DNA of 64,000 bases from Mucilaginibacter sp. 44-25. GTDB taxonomy: Bacteria; Bacteroidota; Bacteroidia; Sphingobacteriales; Sphingobacteriaceae. Positions 43,912-52,830 of the stretch are shown here, in pieces. The notes under the pieces were generated by a model that saw nothing but the letters and a program-made list of their open reading frames with translations, was not told the origin of the DNA and did no database searches. Numbering within the stretch: the stretch's first letter is position 1; each line of letters opens with the position of its first letter. The stretch is taken from NCBI GenBank assembly GCA_001898335.1, contig MKTS01000013.1, positions 372,001 to 436,000 on the forward strand, in the 5' to 3' direction. The translations under genes and the position numbers were made by a program.

Positions 43912-44504
43912 CAGGATACTCCCCCTTCTTTGGCCTTTAGCGCGGCTGCTTTCGCAGCGGCCTTGGCGGCTTGCTGCTCATCAAGCAAACGGCGCTTTTC
44001 GGCTGCCTCTTCAGGCGCCATGTCTGAAAACTCATAAGTTAGTTGGGCCAGGTCAAACACAGTACGGTCATACTGATTGGTCATGGTGATACATTCTGTA
44101 GGACACACAATAGTACATAAGCCACAGTACATACACTTGGCCATATCAATATCAAACTTGGCCGCATAAAGCATTTTTTTTGACCCATCAGATGTTTCGC
44201 CTATCACACCCTGGGTTGATTTTATCGACTCGATATCGATACAATTTACCGGGCATATCTTGGCACAAAGGTCGCAAACTATACAATCGTCAATTTCCAC
44301 ATCTAACTGGTACCGGCCTACCTCAGGTACCGGCAAAGCCTGTTTGGGATATTGTATGGTATTAGTATTTTCCTGTAGCTTAAAGTAATTATTATCAGTT
44401 ATGGAAACTACCTTACGCTTTTTATTAGACGCAAAAAGAGCCCTCATGGTAAGAGTAAGCCCCATCCATGCAGTGGTTAATCCTTTTATTGTCTGTTTAA
44501 TCAA
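43911..44504 (-). CDS. nuoI: NADH-quinone oxidoreductase subunit I
   Basis: This 197-residue subunit carries two 4Fe-4S clusters (N6a/N6b) with motifs CIVCDLCAKICPVNC and CMYCGLCTIVCPTEC. It links the peripheral to the membrane arm of complex I. The N-terminus has an amphipathic/hydrophobic stretch before the clusters. The C-terminus is Ala/Lys-rich (AAKAAAKAAALKAKEGG), which is not part of the core fold. A 95-bp repeat-like gap separates it from nuoH upstream. Confidence 0.96.
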   Translation of the reverse strand: MIKQTIKGLTTAWMGLTLTMRALFASNKKRKVVSITDNNYFKLQENTNTIQYPKQALPVPEVGRYQLDVEIDDCIVCDLCAKICPVNCIDIESIKSTQGVIGETSDGSKKMLYAAKFDIDMAKCMYCGLCTIVCPTECITMTNQYDRTVFDLAQLTYEFSDMAPEEAAEKRRLLDEQQAAKAAAKAAALKAKEGGVS

Positions 44505-44556
44505 TTTAATTTGTTTTGAATCATGATCTGCCTGATTGAAGGCTTTTCATGATTTC

Positions 44557-44591
44557 TCTTCTTGATTCCTGATTCTTGTATCTTAATTCTC
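44557..44591. repeat. TCTTGATTC-type repeat between nuoH and nuoI
   Basis: The stretch TCTTCTTGATTCCTGATTC followed by TTGTATCTTAATTCTC is made of degenerate copies of the unit seen inverted at 5604-5686. It interrupts an otherwise tightly packed operon. Confidence 0.5.
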
Positions 44592-44599
44592 TTTCCAAA

Positions 44600-45670
44600 C
44601 TACATTACCCACAACCGCCATATGCCCGATATAAGCATACATAAAAATGCCAGTGGCGTAAGTACTTTCCAGCAAAGGTTCATGAGCTGGTCAACACGGA
44701 GGCGTGGCAAAGTCCACCGTATCCACATTTGCACACCTACTAAACCCAGCGATTTAAACAATATCCATAATATGCCCCATAATGGCCCGGTTGTCCAGTC
44801 GGCCAGCTTTACGCCACCCAAATTTGGCAGCGGTGTATTCCAAGCGCCCAGGAATAGTACCACACCTATCATAGATACCAGAAACATCATGGAATACTCT
44901 GCCAGAAAAACCAACGCGAATTGCAGCCCGGTAAATTCTGTATGGAAACCGGCAACCAGTTCCGATTCGGCCTCGGGTATATCAAATGGCGCCCGGTTAC
45001 TTTCGGCCAGTGAGGCAATAAAATAAATAACGAAAGCTATCAGCAAATGCGGCGCTTTAAATACATTCCAAGACAGCAAGCCGCCTGTATGTGTAACATC
45101 CCATAAGCCTAAAAACTTTATCCTCTCTGCAGATAGTACGCCTTGCTGCATGGCTATCTCCTGTAAATTAAGGGTTTGGGCTATCATCACTACGGCGATA
45201 ATAGCAAACCCCGCCGGGATCTCATACGAAATGATCTGCGCAGCCGAACGCATGGCCCCCAGTATGGAGTATTTATTATTGGAGCCCCAACCGGCCATTA
45301 AAATACCGAGGGTTTCTATCGAAATAATAGCGAACACATAGTATAAACCAATATTGATGTTTGCCGGTACTAAACCCGGCCCCCAGGGTAATGCCACAAA
45401 ACCGAGATACACGCCTATAAAAATGATCACGGGGGCGGCTAAAAATAATATCTTATCGGCTGCAGCGGGGATAATGATCTCTTTTTGAGCCATTTTAAGC
45501 ATATCTGCCAATACCTGCAGGGTACCATATTTCCCGGTTTCGGTTGGCCCGAGGCGGTGCTGTATAAAGGCGCTTACCTTACGCTCGGCATAAACGCCAA
45601 ACATGGTAAAAACCGCCACAAAAGCAAATAAACCTGCCGCGACAATAAAATATGTGAGGTATAAACTCAA
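44600..45670 (-). CDS. nuoH: NADH-quinone oxidoreductase subunit H
   Basis: This 356-residue quinone-site membrane subunit has the motifs VYAERKVSAFIQHRLGPTE and AESNRAPFDIPEAESELVAG, with the ending WIRWTLPRLRVDQLMNLCWK. It is the first gene of the operon here, with its own -7 box and no nuoA-G upstream. The start codon is well placed, with a leader of about 15 nt. Confidence 0.96.
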   Translation of the reverse strand: MSLYLTYFIVAAGLFAFVAVFTMFGVYAERKVSAFIQHRLGPTETGKYGTLQVLADMLKMAQKEIIIPAAADKILFLAAPVIIFIGVYLGFVALPWGPGLVPANINIGLYYVFAIISIETLGILMAGWGSNNKYSILGAMRSAAQIISYEIPAGFAIIAVVMIAQTLNLQEIAMQQGVLSAERIKFLGLWDVTHTGGLLSWNVFKAPHLLIAFVIYFIASLAESNRAPFDIPEAESELVAGFHTEFTGLQFALVFLAEYSMMFLVSMIGVVLFLGAWNTPLPNLGGVKLADWTTGPLWGILWILFKSLGLVGVQMWIRWTLPRLRVDQLMNLCWKVLTPLAFLCMLISGIWRLWVM

Positions 45671-45689
45671 ATTGGTTTTGCTTAGGCTG

Positions 45690-45697
45690 CAAACTTA
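45690..45697 (-). promoter_or_regulatory. -7 box of the nuoH-N operon
   Basis: The minus strand reads TAAGTTTG, an exact TAnnTTTG match, 19 bp before the nuoH ATG. It supports nuoH as the start of a separate transcription unit. Confidence 0.5.
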
Positions 45698-45781
45698 CTA
45701 AATGCTTAGGATAGTTGACTGTTTTGGTAGGGCTTTTTTAGCGCTTATTTAGAATGCTTCTACCATTACAACTTCAACGTT

Positions 45782-46618
45782 TTAACATTTGCGTACATCA
45801 GTATAGGCGCTTTGTATCGAAGTGCCAAAAAAAGCCGAAGCGTGTTTATCAAACTCAGGCGTATCATCCATAGTGGTGAAGAACCGGCGACTGCCTGCCT
45901 TTGCAAGGCGTTGCTCCATTTCGGGATGCCGAATTAAATAATCTTTCAGGCTATGGGCAACAATATCGCCCTGCCCTACCACTGTAATATTTTCCGGTAA
46001 ATGCACCTTTATTTTTTGCTGTAACAGCGGGTAATGTGTACAGGCCAGCAAAATGGTATCAATATCTGCAGATTGTTTCAACAACTCGTCCAGGTACTGT
46101 TTCACATAATAATCGGCACCGGGTTTTATGTACTCGCCGCTTTCAATAATGGGTACCCACAGCGGGCAGGCTTGCTGATAAACTTTCAGCTCAGGAAAAA
46201 AATGTTCGATCTCCAACAGGTAAGAGCCTGATTGTACTGTACCGGTTGTGCCCAGTACGCCAATATGATTTGTTTTGGTGTAATTGCCTATCACTTCTGC
46301 CGTTGGGCGTATTACACCTAATACACGCTCATCTGGATGCTCTTTGGGCATATCCTGTTGCTGAATGGTTCGTAAAGCCTTCGCGGAAGCGGTATTACAG
46401 GCTAAGATCACTAATGGGCAGCCTTGAGCAAACATCCATTGCACACATTCCCAGGTATATTGATGTATGGTATTAAAAGAGCGGTTACCGTAAGGAGCCC
46501 GGCCGTTATCGCCCAGATATAAATAATCATACTGCGGCAATTGCTCAACAATAGCGCGCAAAACGGTTAAGCCACCTATGCCCGAATCAAATACGCCTAT
46601 GGGACCTTGCTGCTTCAT
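45782..46618 (-). CDS. murI: Glutamate racemase
   Basis: This 278-residue enzyme makes D-glutamate for peptidoglycan. It has the two catalytic Cys motifs ACNTASA and ACTHYPLL, and the N-terminal signature FDSGIGGLTVL. The ATG at 46618 is preferred over an in-frame TTG at 46627. It closes the outer-membrane biogenesis cluster, with a terminator separating it from the ompH genes upstream. Confidence 0.95.
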   Translation of the reverse strand: MKQQGPIGVFDSGIGGLTVLRAIVEQLPQYDYLYLGDNGRAPYGNRSFNTIHQYTWECVQWMFAQGCPLVILACNTASAKALRTIQQQDMPKEHPDERVLGVIRPTAEVIGNYTKTNHIGVLGTTGTVQSGSYLLEIEHFFPELKVYQQACPLWVPIIESGEYIKPGADYYVKQYLDELLKQSADIDTILLACTHYPLLQQKIKVHLPENITVVGQGDIVAHSLKDYLIRHPEMEQRLAKAGSRRFFTTMDDTPEFDKHASAFFGTSIQSAYTDVRKC

Positions 46619-46634
46619 ATATATCAAAAATAAA

Positions 46635-46662
46635 AAAAGCGCCCTTTATAGAGGGCGCTTTT
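46635..46662 (-). terminator. Terminator between ompH and murI
   Basis: AAAAGCGCCCT and AGGGCGCTTTT form an 11-bp stem with a 6-base loop. On the minus strand a T-run follows. It lies downstream of the second ompH gene and only 17 bp before the murI start, so murI needs its own promoter or read-through. Confidence 0.8.
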
Positions 46663-46681
46663 AAATTATTTAACGTTGAAA

Positions 46682-47194
46682 TTATTTTAAACCTAATTTT
46701 GCTTTTACAGCAGGCATCAGGTCATCAGCCGCTGGTGATACAACTAAATAATCGTTAGTGGTATCTAAAACATAACCATAACCTTTTTCTTTAGCTACCT
46801 GCTCAACAGCACCGCGTGCTTTATCGATCAAAGGCTTGGTAAGCTCGTTACCTTTAGCCTCTACTTGTTGCTGTGCAGTGTTCTGGTAATCCTGAAAACG
46901 TTTGCCTAAATCCTGCAGCTCATTTTCTTTCTCAATACGGGTAGCATCGTTCATAGACGCTCTTTTGTCCTGGTATTCTTTGCTTTTTGTTTGCAGTTCA
47001 GTGTTCATGGCAGTAAGCCTGTCAATAAACGTTTTTTTGTAGATATCAAGCTGGCTGCTCAGTGTTTTAGCTTCAGGCATCAGGCCGATCAACTGCTGAA
47101 AGTTGATGTGGCCAATTTTAGACTGAGCCTGGGCAAAGTTGCCTGCAAATAACATCCCCGCTGCAACTAACGCAACTCTAAATAGTTTTTTCAT
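46682..47194 (-). CDS. OmpH/Skp family periplasmic chaperone
   Basis: This 170-residue protein has a signal peptide (cleavage after FAQA). The mature part is a short beta strand (KIGHINFQQLIGLMPE), a long charged coiled coil and a C-terminal strand (YGYVLDTTNDYLVVSP). This is the Skp-like layout of a trimer with tentacles that carries unfolded outer-membrane proteins. It is the second of two tandem paralogues downstream of bamA. Confidence 0.92.
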   Translation of the reverse strand: MKKLFRVALVAAGMLFAGNFAQAQSKIGHINFQQLIGLMPEAKTLSSQLDIYKKTFIDRLTAMNTELQTKSKEYQDKRASMNDATRIEKENELQDLGKRFQDYQNTAQQQVEAKGNELTKPLIDKARGAVEQVAKEKGYGYVLDTTNDYLVVSPAADDLMPAVKAKLGLK

Positions 47195-47239
47195 TTGTTG
47201 TTTTTCCTGTGTTTAATAATAGTTCTAAATATATAATCT

Positions 47240-47770
47240 TTATCTGGCAAGTACACCGGGTTTAAGGCCAAGGCGTGTAATTACCGCATCGCTTTTATTG
47301 TAGCGCGGGTTAGCATAAAGCATAATTACCTCGCTGTTCTTATCAAATATCATATCAAGGTTTTCGCTCTCGGCAATTGCCTGTACAGCTTTAGACACCT
47401 TGTCTTGTATTGGTTTAATGAGGGCATTGCTTTTTTTAGCAAGGTCGCCATCCGGACCGAAAATCTGGCGCTGATAATCCTTAGCCGCTTTTTCCTTATC
47501 CACTATTTCCTGCTCGCGGCGTTTGCGCTGCTCAGGCGTCATTAAAACCTGATCGGCCTGGTAAGCTTTGTAAAGGCGTTCAATTTCCTGGAAACGGCCA
47601 TCCACATCCTTTTGCCATGATTCTGATAAAGCGGCCAACTGCTTTTGTGACGAAGCATACTCGGGCATGTGCTTTAATATGTAATCAGAATCAACATAAG
47701 CGAAACGCTGTGCCAGCGCCGCTGTAAATGCACTGAACGTAAAAAACAATACTAAAATTATCTTCTTCAT
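47240..47770 (-). CDS. OmpH/Skp family periplasmic chaperone
   Basis: This 176-residue paralogue of the next gene has a signal peptide, YVDSDYILKHMPEYASS at the mature N-terminus, and a coiled coil rich in Lys/Glu/Gln. The C-terminus includes LDMIFDKNSEVIMLY. It lies 16 bp after bamA, so co-expression with the barrel-assembly machine is likely. Confidence 0.92.
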   Translation of the reverse strand: MKKIILVLFFTFSAFTAALAQRFAYVDSDYILKHMPEYASSQKQLAALSESWQKDVDGRFQEIERLYKAYQADQVLMTPEQRKRREQEIVDKEKAAKDYQRQIFGPDGDLAKKSNALIKPIQDKVSKAVQAIAESENLDMIFDKNSEVIMLYANPRYNKSDAVITRLGLKPGVLAR

Positions 47771-47786
47771 AACTTGCTATGCAAAA

Positions 47787-50345
47787 TTAATTAAATCCGC
47801 CATTCAAACTCTGTGAAATTGTAAAATGGAAATGACCTTTGTTGGCATCAGGCTGGCCAGGTATCTGATCGAAACCATAACCGTAGTCTAAACCAAGCAA
47901 ACCAAATATAGGTAAGAATATTCTTGCACCCACACCTACTGAACGCCTAACATTAAACGGATTGAACTGACTAAAATTATCCCATACGTTACCACCCTCA
48001 GCAAATGCTTCCAGGAAGATAGTTGCCGATTGGCTGGCTATAACCGGATGCCTTAATTCAAACGTGTATTTGTTGTATATAGCATTACCCTGGTTGGTAT
48101 TGGCGTTTTGGTTTGAACCTACCGGCACGATAGAAAAGTTCTCATAACCGCGCAAACCAATAATGTCTGTACCCTGCAGGAACTGGTAAGTTTGCATACC
48201 ATCACCACCCAATTTGAAACGCTCGAAAGGAGACGGACCAACCAGTTTGTTATACTGCCCCAGGTAACCAAAACGTACCTGCGACATTAATACCAGCTTA
48301 CCGGTGATGCGACTGAACCATTGCGCATCAAATTTCCATTTATAGTATTCCACAAAATGGTAACGCTCTTCCGGAGTGGCTATCCTGTAGTTAACATTAT
48401 TGAATAACGAGTACGGAGGTGTCGCCTGTAAGGTTAACTTGATGTTTGAACCTGATGTTGGATAAATAGGCGCGTCAACCGAGTTACGGCTTAACTCCTG
48501 TGTTAACTTGATGTTGTATGATGTACCGTTCTGGAACAAATACCCGCTGTAGTTATCCAGGTTATAGTGGTCAAAGTTTAAAGAGTAGTTTAACTGGAAG
48601 TAGTTATCAGGCCAGTTTAACTTTTTACCTAATGTTACCCCAATACCGTTGATACGCAGTTTGTTATAGTAAGGGCTTGTTTTTGGATAATACTGCCCGG
48701 TTGAACTACCCTGCGTATAGGCAGAAAGTGCAAAATAGATTGGCTTTTTACCACCAAGCCAAGGCTCACTAAAGGTGAACGAGAAGTTTTGGTAAGTACG
48801 CCCGCTTGACTGGCCACGCAAGCTCAGCTTTTGACCATCGCCTTTTGGCAGTGGTTTGTAAGCTTTAAGGTTAAATATGTTACGTAACGAGAAGTTGTTG
48901 AAAGTTAAACCTAAAGTACCTACCAACTGGCCGCCACCAAAACCACCCGAAAGCTCGATCTGGTCTGATGGCTTTTCTACCACGTTATACACCAGGTCAA
49001 CCGTACCATCAACAGGGTTAATGTTGGTTGGGCGCGGTTCAGTTTTTTGCTCGTCAAAGTTACCTAACTGGCCAATTTCACGGGCACTGCGTATCAACAG
49101 TTCCTTGTTAAATTTCTGGCCTGGCTTGGTACGTATCTCACGCCTTACCACTTTATCGTTGGTAACATCGTTACCTTTTAATATAACACGGTTAATGGTG
49201 TATTGCGGACCTTCGTAAATACGGATATCCAGGTCAACAGTATCATTATGAATGTTGGTTTGTACCGGATCAGCCTGGAAGGTAAGGTAACCATTGTTCA
49301 GGTACAGCGATGAAACATCATCATTATTTGGCGTAGGGCCTGTTAAACGCTTGTTTAGTTCTTCCTCGCTAAATACCTGCCCTTTTTCGATAGAAAGTAT
49401 CTTGGTCAATAATTCGGCTGAATACGTTGCATTACCAGAAAACTTAACGTTACCGAAGTAATATTTAGGGCCTTCGTAAACTTTGATCTTTACATCAACC
49501 GTTTTATCATCATGCCGTGTTACCGTATCGCTAATGATCTCAGCATCGCGATAACCACGGTCCTGCATTTTTTCAACAAGCGTTTGCTTATCCTCGTCGT
49601 ATTTATCCTGCTTAAATTTCTTTGAACCGAATATATTGTAGAAACGTTTACGGCGGGTGTTTTTAAGGAAACCACGTAAGGTAGCGTCAGACAGTGCCTT
49701 ATTACCTTCAAAAGTAACGCTGTTGATCTTTACCTTGTTCCTTTTATTAACCGCAACATCCAGTATCACGCTGTTGGCATCACCGGGGTCTTTGGTTTGC
49801 TTAATATCAACAGTAGTGTTAAGATAGCCTTTCTCGTTAAAGTGCTTTTTAATAATAGCGGTAGTAGTACTTAAAAGGTTTTCGTTAACAATTTTACCGG
49901 TTTTATCGTTCAGTTTCTTGTTCAGATCCTCTATTTCGCCTTTGCGTAGCCCGGTGATGTGCAGTCGCGACAAACGTGGCCGCTCGGCAACCACAATTTC
50001 CAGGAAAACGGTATCCGCGTGTATGCCGGTAACGTTCAGCTGCACATCATCAAACAGACCCTGCTTATACAGGTCTTTGATCACGTTGGCATTTTGCTCG
50101 CCAGGAAGTGTTATTTTATCGCCCTTGTTAAGTTTTGATATGGTGAGAATGATATCCTTATCGAGGTGTTTGATACCCGAAACAGTAATACCTCCTATAA
50201 TATAGTCCTTAGGGTTAAGATAGCTGAGCGTATCGGTAATTTTAGACCCGCCCGACAGCATGCTTTGCTGCCTGCCGCCCGTTATTTGCGCCGATGCCGC
50301 TGTACTTATAATTGTGAAGAGAAGGGCAAAAAAAACTTTATTCAT
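47787..50345 (-). CDS. bamA: Outer membrane protein assembly factor BamA
   Basis: This 852-residue protein has a signal peptide, five POTRA repeats up to about residue 450 (for example VTFEGNKALSDATLRGFLK and VKFSGNATYSAELLTKIL) and a C-terminal 16-strand barrel with the family loop motif LRGYENFSIVPVG. It catalyses insertion of outer-membrane barrels. The final strand FHFTISQSL is followed by five extra residues (NGGFN), so the protein does not end on the usual aromatic. It sits between uppS and two ompH genes. Confidence 0.96.
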   Translation of the reverse strand: MNKVFFALLFTIISTAASAQITGGRQQSMLSGGSKITDTLSYLNPKDYIIGGITVSGIKHLDKDIILTISKLNKGDKITLPGEQNANVIKDLYKQGLFDDVQLNVTGIHADTVFLEIVVAERPRLSRLHITGLRKGEIEDLNKKLNDKTGKIVNENLLSTTTAIIKKHFNEKGYLNTTVDIKQTKDPGDANSVILDVAVNKRNKVKINSVTFEGNKALSDATLRGFLKNTRRKRFYNIFGSKKFKQDKYDEDKQTLVEKMQDRGYRDAEIISDTVTRHDDKTVDVKIKVYEGPKYYFGNVKFSGNATYSAELLTKILSIEKGQVFSEEELNKRLTGPTPNNDDVSSLYLNNGYLTFQADPVQTNIHNDTVDLDIRIYEGPQYTINRVILKGNDVTNDKVVRREIRTKPGQKFNKELLIRSAREIGQLGNFDEQKTEPRPTNINPVDGTVDLVYNVVEKPSDQIELSGGFGGGQLVGTLGLTFNNFSLRNIFNLKAYKPLPKGDGQKLSLRGQSSGRTYQNFSFTFSEPWLGGKKPIYFALSAYTQGSSTGQYYPKTSPYYNKLRINGIGVTLGKKLNWPDNYFQLNYSLNFDHYNLDNYSGYLFQNGTSYNIKLTQELSRNSVDAPIYPTSGSNIKLTLQATPPYSLFNNVNYRIATPEERYHFVEYYKWKFDAQWFSRITGKLVLMSQVRFGYLGQYNKLVGPSPFERFKLGGDGMQTYQFLQGTDIIGLRGYENFSIVPVGSNQNANTNQGNAIYNKYTFELRHPVIASQSATIFLEAFAEGGNVWDNFSQFNPFNVRRSVGVGARIFLPIFGLLGLDYGYGFDQIPGQPDANKGHFHFTISQSLNGGFN

Positions 50346-50407
50346 CCGAATGTTTTAGTGGGCTAAAAATAATTTATACAGTTGTTAAAAAGTGTTAAAA
50401 GTAAAAT

Positions 50408-51148
50408 TTAATTTACCTGTTCGCTTGTTTTGCCAAATCTGCGTTCGCGTTTCTGATAATCCAGTATGGCCTCAAATAGGTCTTCCCGCCTGAAATCGGG
50501 CCAAAGCTTATCTGTAAAATACAGTTCGGCGTAAGCTATTTGCCATAACAGATAATTGCTGATGCGGTATTCGCCGCTTGTACGTATCAGCAGTTCGGGG
50601 TTAGGAATGCCCGCTGTGTATAAATTATCTTCAAACATTTGTTCATCAATTTCTTGCGGCTGTAAAACGCCGTCACGCACCTTTTGCGCTAATTGCCTTG
50701 CCGCATGTACAATTTCATCGCGCGAGCCGTAGCTTAACGCCAGGGTGAGTACCAAGCCCGTATTGCCCGATGTTTTTTCAATAGCGCCCAGCAGTTCGCG
50801 GTGGCACTTGCCGGGAAGCTTATCCAGATCGCCTATGGCGTTTAAGCGCACGTTATTTTTCATCAGCTTGGCAATCTCCTTATTGAGGGTACTGATGAGC
50901 AGTTCCATAATGGCGGTAACCTCCAGTTTGGGGCGGTTCCAGTTTTCGGCGCTAAAGGTATATAAGGTAAGGTATTGGATGCCTAACTCGCCTGCACCTT
51001 CCACCACATCACGTACAGAGAGCACCCCGTTGTGATGGCCAAAAACCCTTAATTTGCCTTTACCTTTTGCCCATCGCCCGTTGCCATCCATAATAACTGC
51101 AATGTGACGGGGTAATTTCTGAAGATCTACCTGGTCTTTATAACTCAT
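50408..51148 (-). CDS. uppS: Isoprenyl transferase (undecaprenyl diphosphate synthase)
   Basis: This 246-residue cis-prenyltransferase makes the C55 carrier lipid for cell-wall synthesis. It has the signatures IAVIMDGNGRWAKGKGKLR, TLYTFSAENWNRP and a C-terminal RTSGEYRISNYLLWQIAYAE. It is followed by bamA 62 bp downstream, an order conserved in Bacteroidetes. Confidence 0.96.
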   Translation of the reverse strand: MSYKDQVDLQKLPRHIAVIMDGNGRWAKGKGKLRVFGHHNGVLSVRDVVEGAGELGIQYLTLYTFSAENWNRPKLEVTAIMELLISTLNKEIAKLMKNNVRLNAIGDLDKLPGKCHRELLGAIEKTSGNTGLVLTLALSYGSRDEIVHAARQLAQKVRDGVLQPQEIDEQMFEDNLYTAGIPNPELLIRTSGEYRISNYLLWQIAYAELYFTDKLWPDFRREDLFEAILDYQKRERRFGKTSEQVN

Positions 51149-51358
51149 TTCCCTTACGGTTTTTTACAGCTCCGTAATGCTGGTGTACCGCTTTACACGG
51201 GCAATGTAGTTACCATATAGTAAAGCACTCAATAACTTATGTTATTTTCAGCTGACAAAGGTAAAAACTTAGTTTGTATTATTTTAGTATGCGTTAAAAA
51301 AGAAATAAGTACCGGTTTGATAAGCATTATGCCCCATTGTGCTGTGTATCAACAAAAA

Positions 51359-51384
51359 GCGCCGTTGCATAATTGCAACAGCGC
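51359..51384 (-). terminator. Hairpin downstream of the broken exbD gene
   Basis: GCGC, one mismatch, GTTGCA and their complements form an imperfect 11-bp stem around TAAT. On the minus strand TTTTTG follows. It lies 27 bp after the ancestral exbD stop. Confidence 0.6.
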
Positions 51385-51410
51385 ATAAGCAAGGTTTAGG
51401 AGTATGCTTT

Positions 51411-51929
51411 TCAATAAACGCTTTTCGCTTTCATCATATCAATGTCGGCTTTGTCAATACGGGCTATGGTATACTGTTCAATATTCCCAATGCTCAATTC
51501 GTCGATAGTGTTTACCAGATTATCATAAACAGCTGTCTATCAAGTCTTTATAACCACAATGAGTTCTTTACCCGTTTCTTTACGCACTTTATTTCGCGCT
51601 TTGGCTATTTCCCTGCGTAAGCCGTCGCGGCTAAAATTGGTCACGGTGGCAGCTACAGAAGGATTTGTCAGTTGGCCCAGATACCAAACCGCGTGGTTAT
51701 CCTTGCCGAGGCAAATGGTCATTGTGCGTGATTGCGGCACGGGGCTACTCTGGCCCACAGGCATAGTTATTTTCATTGCCCTGGGTTTGCTTAAAGTAGT
51801 GGTGAGCATAAAAAATGTGATCAGCAAAAAAGCGAGATCAACCATAGCGGTTAGATCTACTCTTAGGGCGGCTTTTTTGGCACGCACTTTTTTATCGCTG
51901 TTTTGTGGGTGTGAATTAAGTTCGGCCAT
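51411..51929 (-). pseudogene. exbD: ExbD-like biopolymer transporter gene with two in-frame stops
   Basis: The frame opens at ATG 51929 as an ExbD protein with one TM (LTAMVDLAFLLITFFMLTT). It meets consecutive TGA TAG codons (51537-51542) after KELIVVIKT. The same frame then continues with TAVYDNLVNTIDELSIGNIE and on to a stop at 51411-51413, the expected ExbD C-terminal periplasmic domain. Changing ACTTGATAGACA to ACTGATAGAACA would restore a normal sequence at the same length, which suggests two compensating single-base indels. The product is either a 129-residue truncation or non-functional. ExbB and TonB genes are not adjacent. Confidence 0.8.
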
Positions 51930-52044
51930 GATATTTATATTTAAGGGTGAATAAATTGGTTACTTACATTACCAATAAATATAAACAAATGTTTTATAAA
52001 ACAAAATATAATTTTGTTTTATAAAATTATTAAGAATTAAATTC

Positions 52045-52821
52045 TTAATAGTAACACTTTGAGGTTACAAAAGTATAGCTGAGTGTTAAGCCAAAGAAGC
52101 TATAAAAATCACGGGGTTTCAAGTCGCCGCGCTGGGATCCGGGTGTGCCAATATTTACACCGCCGTTTATTTCGCCCGATCGGTCGGCCAGGCGCCTGGC
52201 GGTATCATTGGTAAATACGCCTTTGTAAACACCGCTTACATCGTCCAGGTAATCGGTATTGGTGTAGCGGTAACCCAGTTCGGCACCCAACGTCCATTTA
52301 CCACCTATATTATATTTAAAACCCGCGCCAAATGGTATCACCAGTGTCTTACTACCATAAGCCACCCCTTCTGTTTGCAGGTAACGCAAACTAAACAACT
52401 GCCCATTATACCAGGCACGCGGCGCGTAACCGGTTATACCTCCGCCCAAAAACACATAAGGTGTATACTTATTTTTACCGGCATCGGCCACGTAACTCAT
52501 AAAGTTAAACTCCAGCACCATGCTCAATTCCTTAAGCGGGTCAATAAAACTGAGGTTACGCTGCCTTAACTGTTGTACGCTTGACGTACTATCTGCGCCG
52601 CTTATTTGCCCGTAAACATAATTTAAACGGATAGCCAGGTAAGGGTTAAAATTTCGTTTTATAAACACGCCGCCATAACCGCCGCCGGGCTTAAGATAAT
52701 TATTGGTATTGAGGTCACCAATGTAGCCCGTACCCCCTACGCTGCCGCCAATTTCCCAGGTTTGGGCACTTGCGCCAAGCCACAACATACAAAGCAATAG
52801 TAAAGTAAAGTATTTTGGCAT
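52045..52821 (-). CDS. Outer-membrane DUF6089/PorG-like protein
   Basis: This 258-residue protein has a signal peptide (MPKYFTLLLLCMLWLGASAQ) and a beta-barrel composition. The DUF6089 start is WEIGGSVGGTGYIGDLNT, and YGGVFIKRNFNPYLAIRLNY follows. In Porphyromonas the equivalent gene next to uppS encodes PorG of the type IX secretion system, and this one sits in the same neighbourhood. Its role here is therefore inferred as T9SS-related. Its stop codon lies within a 21-bp AT-rich palindrome (52029-52049). Confidence 0.78.
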   Translation of the reverse strand: MPKYFTLLLLCMLWLGASAQTWEIGGSVGGTGYIGDLNTNNYLKPGGGYGGVFIKRNFNPYLAIRLNYVYGQISGADSTSSVQQLRQRNLSFIDPLKELSMVLEFNFMSYVADAGKNKYTPYVFLGGGITGYAPRAWYNGQLFSLRYLQTEGVAYGSKTLVIPFGAGFKYNIGGKWTLGAELGYRYTNTDYLDDVSGVYKGVFTNDTARRLADRSGEINGGVNIGTPGSQRGDLKPRDFYSFFGLTLSYTFVTSKCYY

Positions 52822-52830
52822 TAAGTAAAG

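Noticed and set aside
51339..51620. 93-codon plus-strand ORF
   Set aside because: It is antisense to the broken exbD and crosses the terminator hairpin.
52029..52049. AT-only palindrome at the PorG-like stop as a terminator
   Set aside because: It is perfect but contains almost no G/C pairs and overlaps the stop codon, so a stable termination hairpin is doubtful.
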